A DNA stretch of 42,660 nt, from contig NZ_FVZF01000032.1 of assembly GCF_900168265.1 (NCBI RefSeq), forward strand, positions 1-42,660, given 5' to 3'. The notes under the pieces were generated by a model, which searched no databases, was not told where the DNA came from, and was given only the letters and a program-made list of their open reading frames with translations. The translations under genes and the position numbers were made by a program. This document shows positions 35,140 through 42,436 of this stretch, piece after piece. How positions within the stretch are numbered: position 1 is the first letter of the stretch; each line of letters starts with the position of its first letter. Origin of the DNA: Salegentibacter salarius (GTDB lineage: Bacteria > Bacteroidota > Bacteroidia > Flavobacteriales > Flavobacteriaceae).

Positions 35140-35182
35140 CTTAAAGCGAGCCTAGAGGCATTCAGGTAAAATATTTTTTTCC

Positions 35183-35223
35183 AGGCAAGCCTCGGAGCAT
35201 TTAATCTCGATTCTCGAGTAAAA
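35183..35223. repeat. Double-hairpin intergenic repeat, copy B
   Basis: This is the second copy of the repeat at 1224-1270, with AGGCAAGCCT followed by a TCTCGA-TTC-TCGAG-type hairpin and the same GTAAAA end. It differs from copy A by a few bases and one missing A. It lies in the 148-bp gap between aspS and the ClC gene. Confidence 0.7.
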
Positions 35224-35234
35224 TTATAATTGAT

Positions 35235-35266
35235 TAAAAAATCCCGGAATCAAATCGGGATTTTTT
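35235..35266 (+). terminator. Terminator downstream of aspS
   Basis: AAAAATCCCG and CGGGATTTTT pair perfectly around a 9-nt loop with a T run. It ends 21 nt before the ClC start. Confidence 0.85.
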
Positions 35267-35287
35267 ATCTTCACTTAAAATTTTTGA

Positions 35288-37078
35288 GTGAGTAGTAAAG
35301 TTACAGCACTTCTAACCCGATTTTCTGATTGGAGCACAAGAAACCTTAGTCACCAGCAATTTCTAATGGTTCTAAGTTCTATCATTGGTTTCCTGGCAGG
35401 TCTTGTAGCCGTAGGCATCAAAAATTTTACACATTATATTCAACGTTTACTGGAAGACGAATTTATTGTTAATTATCACAATGCTTTCTATTTTATTTTT
35501 CCAGTTATAGGTATTGCTCTTACCGTTTTCCTCATAAAATATATTATTAAGAAAGATATTGGAAACGGTATTCCCACCGTATTATATGCTATTTCCAAAA
35601 GACAGGGAATTATGCGTAAGTTTCAATCTTACGCCTCTCTAATTACTGCACCATTAACCGTTGGGTTTGGAGGATCTGTAGGTTTAGAGGCGCCAACAGT
35701 GGCCACGGGGGCATCTATAAGTTCTAATTTATCGCGATTGTTCAAAATGAACCAGGCCACACGCACGCTCTTAATAGGTTGTGCTGCTGCAGGTGCGATG
35801 TCTTCATTATTTAAAGCTCCAATTGCTGCCATCATTTTCGCTATTGAAATATTTAGTCTGGATCTTACGCTGGTTTCTATGATTCCGTTGTTAATTGCCT
35901 CGGTTTCTGCAATCCTTACCTCCTACTTCTTTTTTGGTAATGATATTATTTTACACTATCAATTAAGCGATCAGTTTGATATTTCTGAAGTTCCATTTTA
36001 TGCGTTGTTAGGTGTATTGGCTGCACTTTGCTCAATTTACTTCGGAAAAGTTTACTTTAAATTCGCTGAATTATTTCGGAAAATAAAATCTGGGTTTTTC
36101 AGGCTAATTGCAGGCGGACTTGGGCTGGGAATTCTAATATTTTTCATTCCTCCACTCTATGGTGAAGGTTATGATGTGATTAATAATTTGCTACAGGAAA
36201 ATTATTTGTTTGCACTGCAAACAAATCTTTTTGACGCCTATCTGGATAATATATGGGTGGTGATTCTTCTCCTGGCAGGGCTGGTAGTTTTTAAAGTAAT
36301 CGCGACTTCATTAACCCTGGGTGCAGGTGGAGTTGGAGGTATTTTTGCTCCGGTTTTATATATGGGAAGCGCGATGGGACACTGTTTTGCATTGATTATC
36401 AATAACCTAGGACTACTAAATAATCCTATTTCGGTGAGTAATTTCACTTTGGTGGGTATGGCTGGGGTTATGGCAGGAATAATGCACGCACCACTTACGG
36501 CAATCTTCCTTATCGCTGAACTTACCGGCGGCTACGAGCTTTTTGTTCCCTTAATGATTACCGCTGCAATATCTTTTGTGGTTACCAGCAGGTTTCAGCC
36601 ACATTCTGTTTATACCATGGAACTTGCTCAACGCGGAGAGTTGCTTACTCATAATAAGGATCAGGCGGTTTTAACGCTGCTGAATATTCAGCAGATAATT
36701 GAAAAAAACTTTGTAACCCTGAATATTGATATGAAACTTGGCGACGTGATTCACGAGGGGGTGATAAAATCTTCACGAAATCTTTTTCCTGTTATCGACG
36801 AAAACCGTAAATTCCTTGGGATCATCTTATTAGATGATATACGACCTATAATGTTTGATCAGAAAATGTATAACGAAGTAAAAGTAAGCGATATAATGCA
36901 GCGGGCTCCTGAAATAATAGATCTAAGAAAAGACCGGCCAAGAGAAATAATGACCAAGTTTCAGGAAACCAATGCCTGGAATTTACCAGTGGTAGAAGAT
37001 GGAAAATATGTGGGGTTTATTTCAAAATCTAAACTTCTCACCGCCTACCGTCAAAAATTAATAGAAGTAACCGTTTAA
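35288..37078 (+). CDS. ClC-family chloride channel/antiporter with CBS domains (GTG start)
   Basis: A 596-residue membrane protein. The ClC core (about 25-440) has GNGIP (92-96), GSVGLEAP (129-136) with the gating glutamate Glu134 retained, and GGVGGIFAPVLYMG (about 343-356). The gating Glu suggests a Cl-/H+ antiporter more than a pure channel, though this is not certain. The C-terminal portion (about 450-590) carries two CBS domains, a likely nucleotide-sensing module. The start is GTG at 35288 directly after an in-frame TGA at 35285-35287; the next Met is residue 27, inside the first helix. A 79-residue membrane protein follows after 4 nt. Confidence 0.92.
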   Translation: MSSKVTALLTRFSDWSTRNLSHQQFLMVLSSIIGFLAGLVAVGIKNFTHYIQRLLEDEFIVNYHNAFYFIFPVIGIALTVFLIKYIIKKDIGNGIPTVLYAISKRQGIMRKFQSYASLITAPLTVGFGGSVGLEAPTVATGASISSNLSRLFKMNQATRTLLIGCAAAGAMSSLFKAPIAAIIFAIEIFSLDLTLVSMIPLLIASVSAILTSYFFFGNDIILHYQLSDQFDISEVPFYALLGVLAALCSIYFGKVYFKFAELFRKIKSGFFRLIAGGLGLGILIFFIPPLYGEGYDVINNLLQENYLFALQTNLFDAYLDNIWVVILLLAGLVVFKVIATSLTLGAGGVGGIFAPVLYMGSAMGHCFALIINNLGLLNNPISVSNFTLVGMAGVMAGIMHAPLTAIFLIAELTGGYELFVPLMITAAISFVVTSRFQPHSVYTMELAQRGELLTHNKDQAVLTLLNIQQIIEKNFVTLNIDMKLGDVIHEGVIKSSRNLFPVIDENRKFLGIILLDDIRPIMFDQKMYNEVKVSDIMQRAPEIIDLRKDRPREIMTKFQETNAWNLPVVEDGKYVGFISKSKLLTAYRQKLIEVTV

Positions 37079-37082
37079 TACT

Positions 37083-37322
37083 ATGAATACCGTTTTAAAA
37101 ATCTTAGGAATATTAATACTAATTGCCATTGGAGTAGGGTTTTATTACCGCACTTTTGAGGATGTTTTGCTGGGAGACCAGATAATTGGGCTTGCTGTTT
37201 TGGCCAGTGCATTTATTTTAATGCCTATTTTCCTCTACACGAGATGGAAAGGAAAACGGCTCAAAGACTACACTCTCACTAAAGAGAACATGGATAAGAT
37301 GCGAGACAAAGGCATAGATTAA
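37083..37322 (+). CDS. Small two-helix membrane protein, function unknown
   Basis: A 79-residue protein with two hydrophobic helices (about 5-21 and 34-53) and a basic C-terminal tail (RWKGKRLKDY...KMRDKGID). The gap to the ClC stop is only 4 nt, so it is cotranscribed. I do not recognise the family; the context suggests a partner or stabiliser of the ClC protein, but this is only inference from position. Confidence 0.7.
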   Translation: MNTVLKILGILILIAIGVGFYYRTFEDVLLGDQIIGLAVLASAFILMPIFLYTRWKGKRLKDYTLTKENMDKMRDKGID

Positions 37323-37366
37323 ATTCCTGTTTTAGAATACTTTCAAAAGAAAATTAATATTCTTGC

Positions 37367-37396
37367 ATTGTCTTCAATAATATTGTACTAACTTTG
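37367..37396 (+). promoter_or_regulatory. Promoter of the cold-shock gene
   Basis: ATTG (37367-37370), an 18-nt spacer and TAACTTTG (37389-37396) fit the Bacteroidetes consensus. The leader is only about 25 nt and AT-rich, much shorter than the thermosensing leader of E. coli cspA. Confidence 0.6.
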
Positions 37397-37427
37397 TCCT
37401 TTATTAATTATTTATTTTATTATTACA

Positions 37428-37622
37428 ATGGAAGGTACAGTTAAATTTTTCAATGAATCAAAAGGATACGGATTCATTACCAACGACGAAACAGGAAGAG
37501 ACATCTTCGTACACATTACTGGTTTAGATGGCGAGAGCTTGAACGAAGGTGATAAAGTTGAGTACGTTGAAGTAGAAGGAAGAAAAGGAGTTAACGCTGC
37601 TGAAGTACGCGTTATAGAATAA
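37428..37622 (+). CDS. Cold-shock domain protein
   Basis: A 64-residue single cold-shock domain protein that binds single-stranded RNA/DNA and acts as an RNA chaperone. The RNP1 motif KGYGFI (12-17) and RNP2 DIFVHI (25-30) are both present, and the protein ends in the family's fifth strand (KGVNAAEVRVIE). Length is typical. It has its own promoter and terminator and is therefore a single-gene unit. Confidence 0.95.
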   Translation: MEGTVKFFNESKGYGFITNDETGRDIFVHITGLDGESLNEGDKVEYVEVEGRKGVNAAEVRVIE

Positions 37623-37649
37623 TATATATTATCCTATTTCAAGAACTTT

Positions 37650-37677
37650 AAAGCCGCTATTTATAGCGGCTTTTTTT
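37650..37677. terminator. Terminator of the cold-shock gene, bidirectional
   Basis: AAAGCCGCTAT pairs with ATAGCGGCTTT around TT and runs into seven T. The A-rich left side gives weaker termination for minus-strand transcripts coming from the threonine dehydrogenase gene. Confidence 0.85.
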
Positions 37678-37682
37678 ATGCC

Positions 37683-37784
37683 TTATATTTGCTGGTTTAA
37701 CCCTTGTTTTCGAGCATTCCCATAAACTTTTCTAGAGGTATTGATAAAGTGCGGCACACTTCTTTGGCCTAGAATTCCAGCCAT
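37683..37784 (-). CDS. Possible 33-residue basic peptide behind threonine dehydrogenase
   Basis: On the minus strand an ATG at 37784 opens 33 codons ending in TAA at 37683. The product (starting MAGILGQRSVPH) is basic, has no membrane helix and is followed at once by a bidirectional terminator. It lies 60 nt downstream of the dehydrogenase stop. I do not recognise it; chance cannot be excluded. The remainder of the 222-bp gap holds nothing else I can name. Confidence 0.22.
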   Translation of the reverse strand: MAGILGQRSVPHFINTSRKVYGNARKQGLNQQI

Positions 37785-37844
37785 TTCGCCTAATGCCTAT
37801 TTTTTAAAAAAACTTTTAGAAGGCAAGTCTAGACTATCGAGTAC

Positions 37845-38804
37845 TTATTTCGTGGTTTTCAATTGCTCAGAAACTCCGGCAAGCATTTCTTTAACCAGGC
37901 TTTGCATGTCAAAATCGTGTTTCCATTGCCAGTCTACCCGAGCTTGCGAATCATCTATGCTGGAAGGCCAGGAATCGGCTATTTTTTGTCTAAAATCTGG
38001 TTCGTAGGAGATCTTGAATTCTGGAATTTCCTTCTGAATAGCCTCGGCAAGAACCTTTGGGGTAAAACTCAAAGCCGAAAGATTATAAGAAGATCGCACC
38101 TTTATTTTTTCTGAAGGAGCCTCCATAATATCTACGGTAGCTTTAATCGCATCGTCCATATACATCATAGGCAAACCGGTGTCCTCGGCTAAAAATGAAG
38201 TATAGGCTTTATTCTTAAGCGCTTCGTGAAAGATTTCTATCGCGTAATCTGTAGTACCGCCACCGGGAAGGGTTTTATAGCTTATTATGCCGGGATAACG
38301 CAAACTTCTTACATCTACCCCATATTTATCGTGAAAATATTCACACCATCTTTCCCCGGTTTGCTTACTAATCCCGTAAACCGTAGAAGGTTCCATAATA
38401 GTAGTTTGTGGGGTATCGTTTTTAGGAGTGGTAGGACCAAAAACTGCAATACTGGAAGGCCAGAATACTTTTTCAATCTTTTTATCCTTTGCAAAATTTA
38501 GAATATGAAAAAGGGAATCCATATTAAGGTTCCAGGCTTTCATTGGGGCTTTTTCCGCCGTAGCGCTTAACATCGCGGCCATCAGGTAAACTTCGCTAAT
38601 ATTATATTGGTCTATTAAAGCTTCAATTCGAGTAGCATCAGTTGCATCAGCTGCTTCAAACGGGCCAGAACTCATAAGTTCTTCGCTTCCTTCTCTTATA
38701 TCACTTGCTACCACCTGATCATTTCCGTAGAGATCGCGCAATTTCAGCGTTAACTCGGTTCCAATTTGTCCGCAAGCTCCAATAATTAAAATTTTCCCGG
38801 CCAT
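37845..38804 (-). CDS. tdh: L-threonine 3-dehydrogenase, SDR (GalE-like) type
   Basis: It oxidises L-threonine with NAD+ to 2-amino-3-ketobutyrate, the first step of threonine catabolism to glycine. The 319-residue extended short-chain dehydrogenase has a Rossmann motif GACGQIG (9-15), a second-strand Asp (VVASDIREG), catalytic SS(117-118) and YGISK (Tyr143, Lys147). It resembles the GalE-like threonine dehydrogenases known from Flavobacterium and not the zinc-dependent E. coli enzyme. The kbl gene for the next step is not adjacent. A nucleotide-sugar epimerase is the main alternative, but the LMAAMLSATAEKAP and PGGGTTDYA segments favour threonine dehydrogenase. Confidence 0.85.
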   Translation of the reverse strand: MAGKILIIGACGQIGTELTLKLRDLYGNDQVVASDIREGSEELMSSGPFEAADATDATRIEALIDQYNISEVYLMAAMLSATAEKAPMKAWNLNMDSLFHILNFAKDKKIEKVFWPSSIAVFGPTTPKNDTPQTTIMEPSTVYGISKQTGERWCEYFHDKYGVDVRSLRYPGIISYKTLPGGGTTDYAIEIFHEALKNKAYTSFLAEDTGLPMMYMDDAIKATVDIMEAPSEKIKVRSSYNLSALSFTPKVLAEAIQKEIPEFKISYEPDFRQKIADSWPSSIDDSQARVDWQWKHDFDMQSLVKEMLAGVSEQLKTTK

Positions 38805-38820
38805 AATATTGATTTTTCCG

Positions 38821-38854
38821 CAAATATATTTATTTACGTAGAAGTATTCGCAAC
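38821..38854 (-). promoter_or_regulatory. Promoter of the threonine dehydrogenase gene
   Basis: On the minus strand GTTG (38854-38851), a 22-nt spacer and TATATTTG (38828-38821). The -7 box is exact and the start codon is 16 nt downstream. Confidence 0.5.
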
Positions 38855-38955
38855 GAAACTCCCGAAACCTTTCTCTTTATTAGAAATCTTTTATCTCTTT
38901 AGTATCTCTTTAGCTTTCAAGACAGGAATTTTATGAAAACTGAAGTATTTTAGAT

Positions 38956-38963
38956 TAACTTTG
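38956..38963 (+). promoter_or_regulatory. -7 box for the lipoprotein gene
   Basis: TAACTTTG matches TAnnTTTG and lies 7 nt before the ATG at 38971, so the leader would be almost absent. No -33 TTTG is evident. Confidence 0.4.
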
Positions 38964-38970
38964 TGTTTAT

Positions 38971-39534
38971 ATGAAAAAACTGGTTTTTATATCATTTATT
39001 TTCCTTTGGTCTTGTGGTGAAAAATCATCAAATAAAGACATTTACAGTACTCAACTAGATTCAATAGCCCTACAACAGCCTATAAAAACCACGAATCAGG
39101 AAGTGGTTTTACTTCCCGAAGCTAGAAAGCAAGCCATACAATGGCTGTCTTATATTGCTGCGCAAAATGAAGTTGACCAGTTAAAAAATTACAACCTACG
39201 GCAAACCATAGAAAGTTCCAGGCCTATTTCCCAGGTAATGGAATCGCTTGCCTCAAGTATTCCGGATTCTTTGAGTTCTAATGCGGTAAGGGCACGCGCC
39301 AATGTTTTGGCTACAAAAGCAAAGGTTTTAGATCAGCTTTCTCACCGCAGGCAACTAGATGCCGATGCAATTACCGAGGTTGCCGGTGAAATTCCGATGG
39401 AATTCAACAATTTTAAGATTCAACTCAACGAACTCTTCCTGAAAACCCTGGAAGATTTTGAAGAGGAACTGGATGAGTTTAAAGCAGAAAGAGACACTAT
39501 TTCTACAGCTACAGATTCTATTTCTGCACTGTAA
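38971..39534 (+). CDS. Small lipoprotein, function unknown
   Basis: A 187-residue protein with a lipoprotein signal MKKLVFISFIFLWSC (Cys15 lipidated). The rest is mostly helical and polar, with a long charged stretch near the end (KTLEDFEEELDEFKAERDT) that may form a coiled coil. I do not recognise a domain. It is followed after 63 nt by another exported protein in the same direction. Confidence 0.7.
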   Translation: MKKLVFISFIFLWSCGEKSSNKDIYSTQLDSIALQQPIKTTNQEVVLLPEARKQAIQWLSYIAAQNEVDQLKNYNLRQTIESSRPISQVMESLASSIPDSLSSNAVRARANVLATKAKVLDQLSHRRQLDADAITEVAGEIPMEFNNFKIQLNELFLKTLEDFEEELDEFKAERDTISTATDSISAL

Positions 39535-39597
39535 GTCTTCACTAACAAACCGCAAGTTTATGAAAATTTACTATCTTGAATTATATAAATATTCAGG

Positions 39598-40080
39598 ATG
39601 AAAAAAATAGCAATCTTCATTTTTTTACTTTTCAGTTTAACAATTTCCGCACAGGAAAAAACCAATATAGATCAAGTGCTAACACAATGGCACAAAGCAG
39701 CATCGGAAGCCAATTTTGAAGAATACTTCGATTTAATGACCGAAGAAGGAGTGTTTATAGGCACCGATGCTACCGAAAATTGGCAAAACAAAGATTTTAG
39801 AGAATTTTCCAAACCCTATTTTGACCGCGGAAAAGCCTGGAATTTTAAGACTTTAGAGCGAAATATTTATACCGAAGAAAATAGCAATATTGCGTGGTTT
39901 GATGAATTGCTGGCAACCCAAATGGGAATTTGCCGTGGCTCTGGAGTACTTCAAAAAACTGAAGATGGCTGGAAAATTGCTCATTATGTACTCTCCATAA
40001 CTATCCCGAACGAAAATGTAGAAGAAGCTACTGCGCTTAAAAAAACCTTTGACCAAAAGCTTATAGATTCCCTTGAATAA
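39598..40080 (+). CDS. Secreted SnoaL/NTF2-like (DUF4440-type) protein
   Basis: A 160-residue exported protein: signal peptide MKKIAIFIFLLFSLTISAQ, then one NTF2-like alpha+beta cone (about 22-140). It has the typical first helix VLTQWHKAASEANFEEYFDLM, the EGVFIGTDATENW strand and a C-terminal GSGVLQKTEDGWKIAHYVLS. Members bind small ligands or act as isomerases; no catalytic residues can be assigned here. It lies between a lipoprotein and the M13 peptidase, each with its own spacing, so an operon is possible but not proven. Confidence 0.8.
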   Translation: MKKIAIFIFLLFSLTISAQEKTNIDQVLTQWHKAASEANFEEYFDLMTEEGVFIGTDATENWQNKDFREFSKPYFDRGKAWNFKTLERNIYTEENSNIAWFDELLATQMGICRGSGVLQKTEDGWKIAHYVLSITIPNENVEEATALKKTFDQKLIDSLE

Positions 40081-40227
40081 TAGCTAACCTAATATTTTCC
40101 TATAGAATCAGCCAAACCGGTTTATCTCAAAGAAAAAATTCAATAAGATTAGCCTTAAATAATTTTCAGCTAAATAATCATCTTTTTAGTACTTTAGCGG
40201 GAAATTTCATAATAATTTAAACCACAC

Positions 40228-42297
40228 ATGAAAAAAATAACCAAAGTAATGTTCCTATCGGTTTTGGGAGCTGCTACACTAAGCAGTTGTCAGGATAACG
40301 AAAAAGAACAAACTGAAAAAGAAGAAGTTCACGGTATTAACCTGGCTTATATGGATACTACCGTTGCGCCCCAGGACGACTTTTTTAAATATGTAAATGG
40401 AAAATGGGTAGATTCTACCGAAATCCCTTCAGATCAAACTACCTGGGGAAGTTTTATGGAGCTTCGTGAACGAACCGATGAAGATGCCATGGCTTTGTTG
40501 GAAAGTGCCTCTAAAAACGACAGTCTAGATCCTTCCAGCGATCAGGCTAAAGCGGTTTATCTTTATAATACGATTATGGATACCGTTGCCAGAAATGAAA
40601 AAGGTGTAGAACCGGTAAAACCATATTTGGCAAAAGTAGAAGCTATAAGCAACAAGGAAGATTTACAGGATTTCCTAACTGAAATGCAACAATACGGCGG
40701 CGCCGGATTTTTCTCTTTCGGAGTACGTTCAGATGCTAAAAATAGTAATATGAACGCAGCTTACCTTTATCCTTCAGGATTAGGTTTACCAGATCGTGAT
40801 TACTACGTTGCCGATGATGCCGATTCTAAAGAAAAAAGAGAGAAATATAAGCAGCATATTACCAGAATGCTTCAATATATAGACTATTCTGAAGAAGAAG
40901 CAACTGATGCAGCAGAACGAATTTTAGCTTTTGAAACCAGCCTTGCAGAACCAAGATTGGACAAAGTAGAACGCCGTGATGCCCGTAAAACTTACAATCC
41001 AAAAACAGTAGCCGAGCTTCAAAATATGGTTCCAGCTTTTGAGTGGAATACTTACTTTGAAGAAATTGGAGCAAAAAATTTAGATACCATAATCGTTTCT
41101 CAGCCTGGATATATGAAATCCCTTCAGGATGTAATTGCTAAAAATTCTGTTGAAGACTGGAAAGACTATTTAAAGTGGAGCATCTTTAATGATGCAGCAG
41201 GAGCACTTTCTACAGAAATTGAAACTGCAAACTGGGAATTCTATAGCAAAACCCTAAGAGGAGCACAAGAGCAACGACCTCGTGACGAGCGCGCTTTACA
41301 AATGGTAAACGGAACACTTGGAGAGGCTTTAGGTAAACTTTATGTAGGCGAACATTTCCCTGCTGAAGCTAAAGAAAAAGCCCAGGAAATGATTTCTAAC
41401 CTAATTAAAGCTTACGAAAACAGGATAGATAACCTAAGCTGGATGGGCGAAGAGACCAAGAAAAAAGCTAAAGAAAAGCTGGGAACCACAACTATTAAAG
41501 TAGGTTATCCAGATGAATGGAAAGATTATAGCGACCTTGAAATTGTAAATGTTGAAAACGGTGGTTCTTTTTTCCAAAATATGATGAACTCCAGTAAATG
41601 GAGAGTTGCCGATAATATGGCAGATCTTGGTCAACCGGTAGATAAGAGCGAATGGTTTATGCCACCACAAACCGTAAATGCTTATTACAACCCAAGCTAT
41701 AATGAAATTGTATTCCCTGCAGCTATTCTTCAGCCACCATTTTACGATTATAAAGCTGATGCCGCTGTAAATTACGGTGGAATTGGAGCTGTAATTGGGC
41801 ACGAAATCTCTCACGGATTTGATGATAGTGGTTCTCGTTTTGATGCTGAAGGAAACCTGAATAACTGGTGGACAGACGAAGACCTTAAACAATTTGAAAC
41901 ACTTGGAAAAGACCTTGCAGATCAATATAGTAACATTGAAGTATTGGATAGCGTTTATATAAACGGACAATTTACTTTAGGTGAAAATATTGGAGATCTT
42001 GGTGGAGTTAATGCTGCTTACGATGGTTTACAAATTCACCTGGAAGAACACGGAGATCCCGGAAAGATTGATGGGTACACTCCAGAGCAACGTTTCTTCC
42101 TTTCATGGGCAACCGTTTGGAGAACCAAAATGCGTGATGAAGCCCTGAAAAACAAGATCAAGACAGATCCTCACTCTCCAGGAATGTACCGTGCTTATGT
42201 TCCATTGCAAAATATAGATGCCTTTTATACTGCTTTTGATATTGAAAAAGGAGATAAAATGTATATAGCACCAGAAGATCGAGTTAAGATCTGGTAA
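40228..42297 (+). CDS. M13-family (neprilysin/PepO-like) zinc metallopeptidase lipoprotein
   Basis: A 689-residue envelope peptidase. The N-terminus is a lipoprotein signal (hydrophobic core then LSSCQDNE, Cys near 21), and an M13 N-terminal domain follows (about 45-420). In the catalytic domain, GHEISHGFDD (His525, Glu526, His529) and GENIGDLGG (Glu586 third zinc ligand, Asp590) are intact, and the substrate-binding NAYYNPSYNEIVFPA is present. Length is standard. It probably cleaves oligopeptides outside the cytosol. Its transcript would end at the hairpin on the edge of the IS, 25 nt after the stop. Confidence 0.95.
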   Translation: MKKITKVMFLSVLGAATLSSCQDNEKEQTEKEEVHGINLAYMDTTVAPQDDFFKYVNGKWVDSTEIPSDQTTWGSFMELRERTDEDAMALLESASKNDSLDPSSDQAKAVYLYNTIMDTVARNEKGVEPVKPYLAKVEAISNKEDLQDFLTEMQQYGGAGFFSFGVRSDAKNSNMNAAYLYPSGLGLPDRDYYVADDADSKEKREKYKQHITRMLQYIDYSEEEATDAAERILAFETSLAEPRLDKVERRDARKTYNPKTVAELQNMVPAFEWNTYFEEIGAKNLDTIIVSQPGYMKSLQDVIAKNSVEDWKDYLKWSIFNDAAGALSTEIETANWEFYSKTLRGAQEQRPRDERALQMVNGTLGEALGKLYVGEHFPAEAKEKAQEMISNLIKAYENRIDNLSWMGEETKKKAKEKLGTTTIKVGYPDEWKDYSDLEIVNVENGGSFFQNMMNSSKWRVADNMADLGQPVDKSEWFMPPQTVNAYYNPSYNEIVFPAAILQPPFYDYKADAAVNYGGIGAVIGHEISHGFDDSGSRFDAEGNLNNWWTDEDLKQFETLGKDLADQYSNIEVLDSVYINGQFTLGENIGDLGGVNAAYDGLQIHLEEHGDPGKIDGYTPEQRFFLSWATVWRTKMRDEALKNKIKTDPHSPGMYRAYVPLQNIDAFYTAFDIEKGDKMYIAPEDRVKIW

Positions 42298-42321
42298 ACT
42301 ATAATTCAAAATTAAGGGAAG

Positions 42322-42358
42322 GAGGCCGTCTAAAAAGTATTTAGATGGCCTTTTTTAT
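42322..42358 (+). terminator. IS-edge hairpin, likely terminator for the M13 peptidase gene
   Basis: This is the same hairpin as at 299-328, with GGCCGTCTAAA pairing with TTTAGATGGCC, here followed by TTTTTT in the plus direction. It serves the peptidase gene on the right just as the left copy serves the zinc peptidase gene. Confidence 0.7.
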
Positions 42359-42436
42359 TGATAAAAGTTTTTGTGAGAGAAGCGCTTCTTCTTTTGTAGA
42401 TATTCTTAATGATAAAAAAGGAAGGAAGCCCCCTTC

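Noticed and set aside
37740-37844. Third degenerate copy of the double-hairpin repeat near GGCAAGTCTAGACTATCGAGTA
   Set aside because: The likeness to the 1224 and 35183 copies is limited to short blocks with different spacing, too weak to call.
41434-41970. 178-codon minus-strand ORF inside the M13 peptidase gene
   Set aside because: It is antisense to a well-conserved catalytic domain and shows no recognisable protein features.
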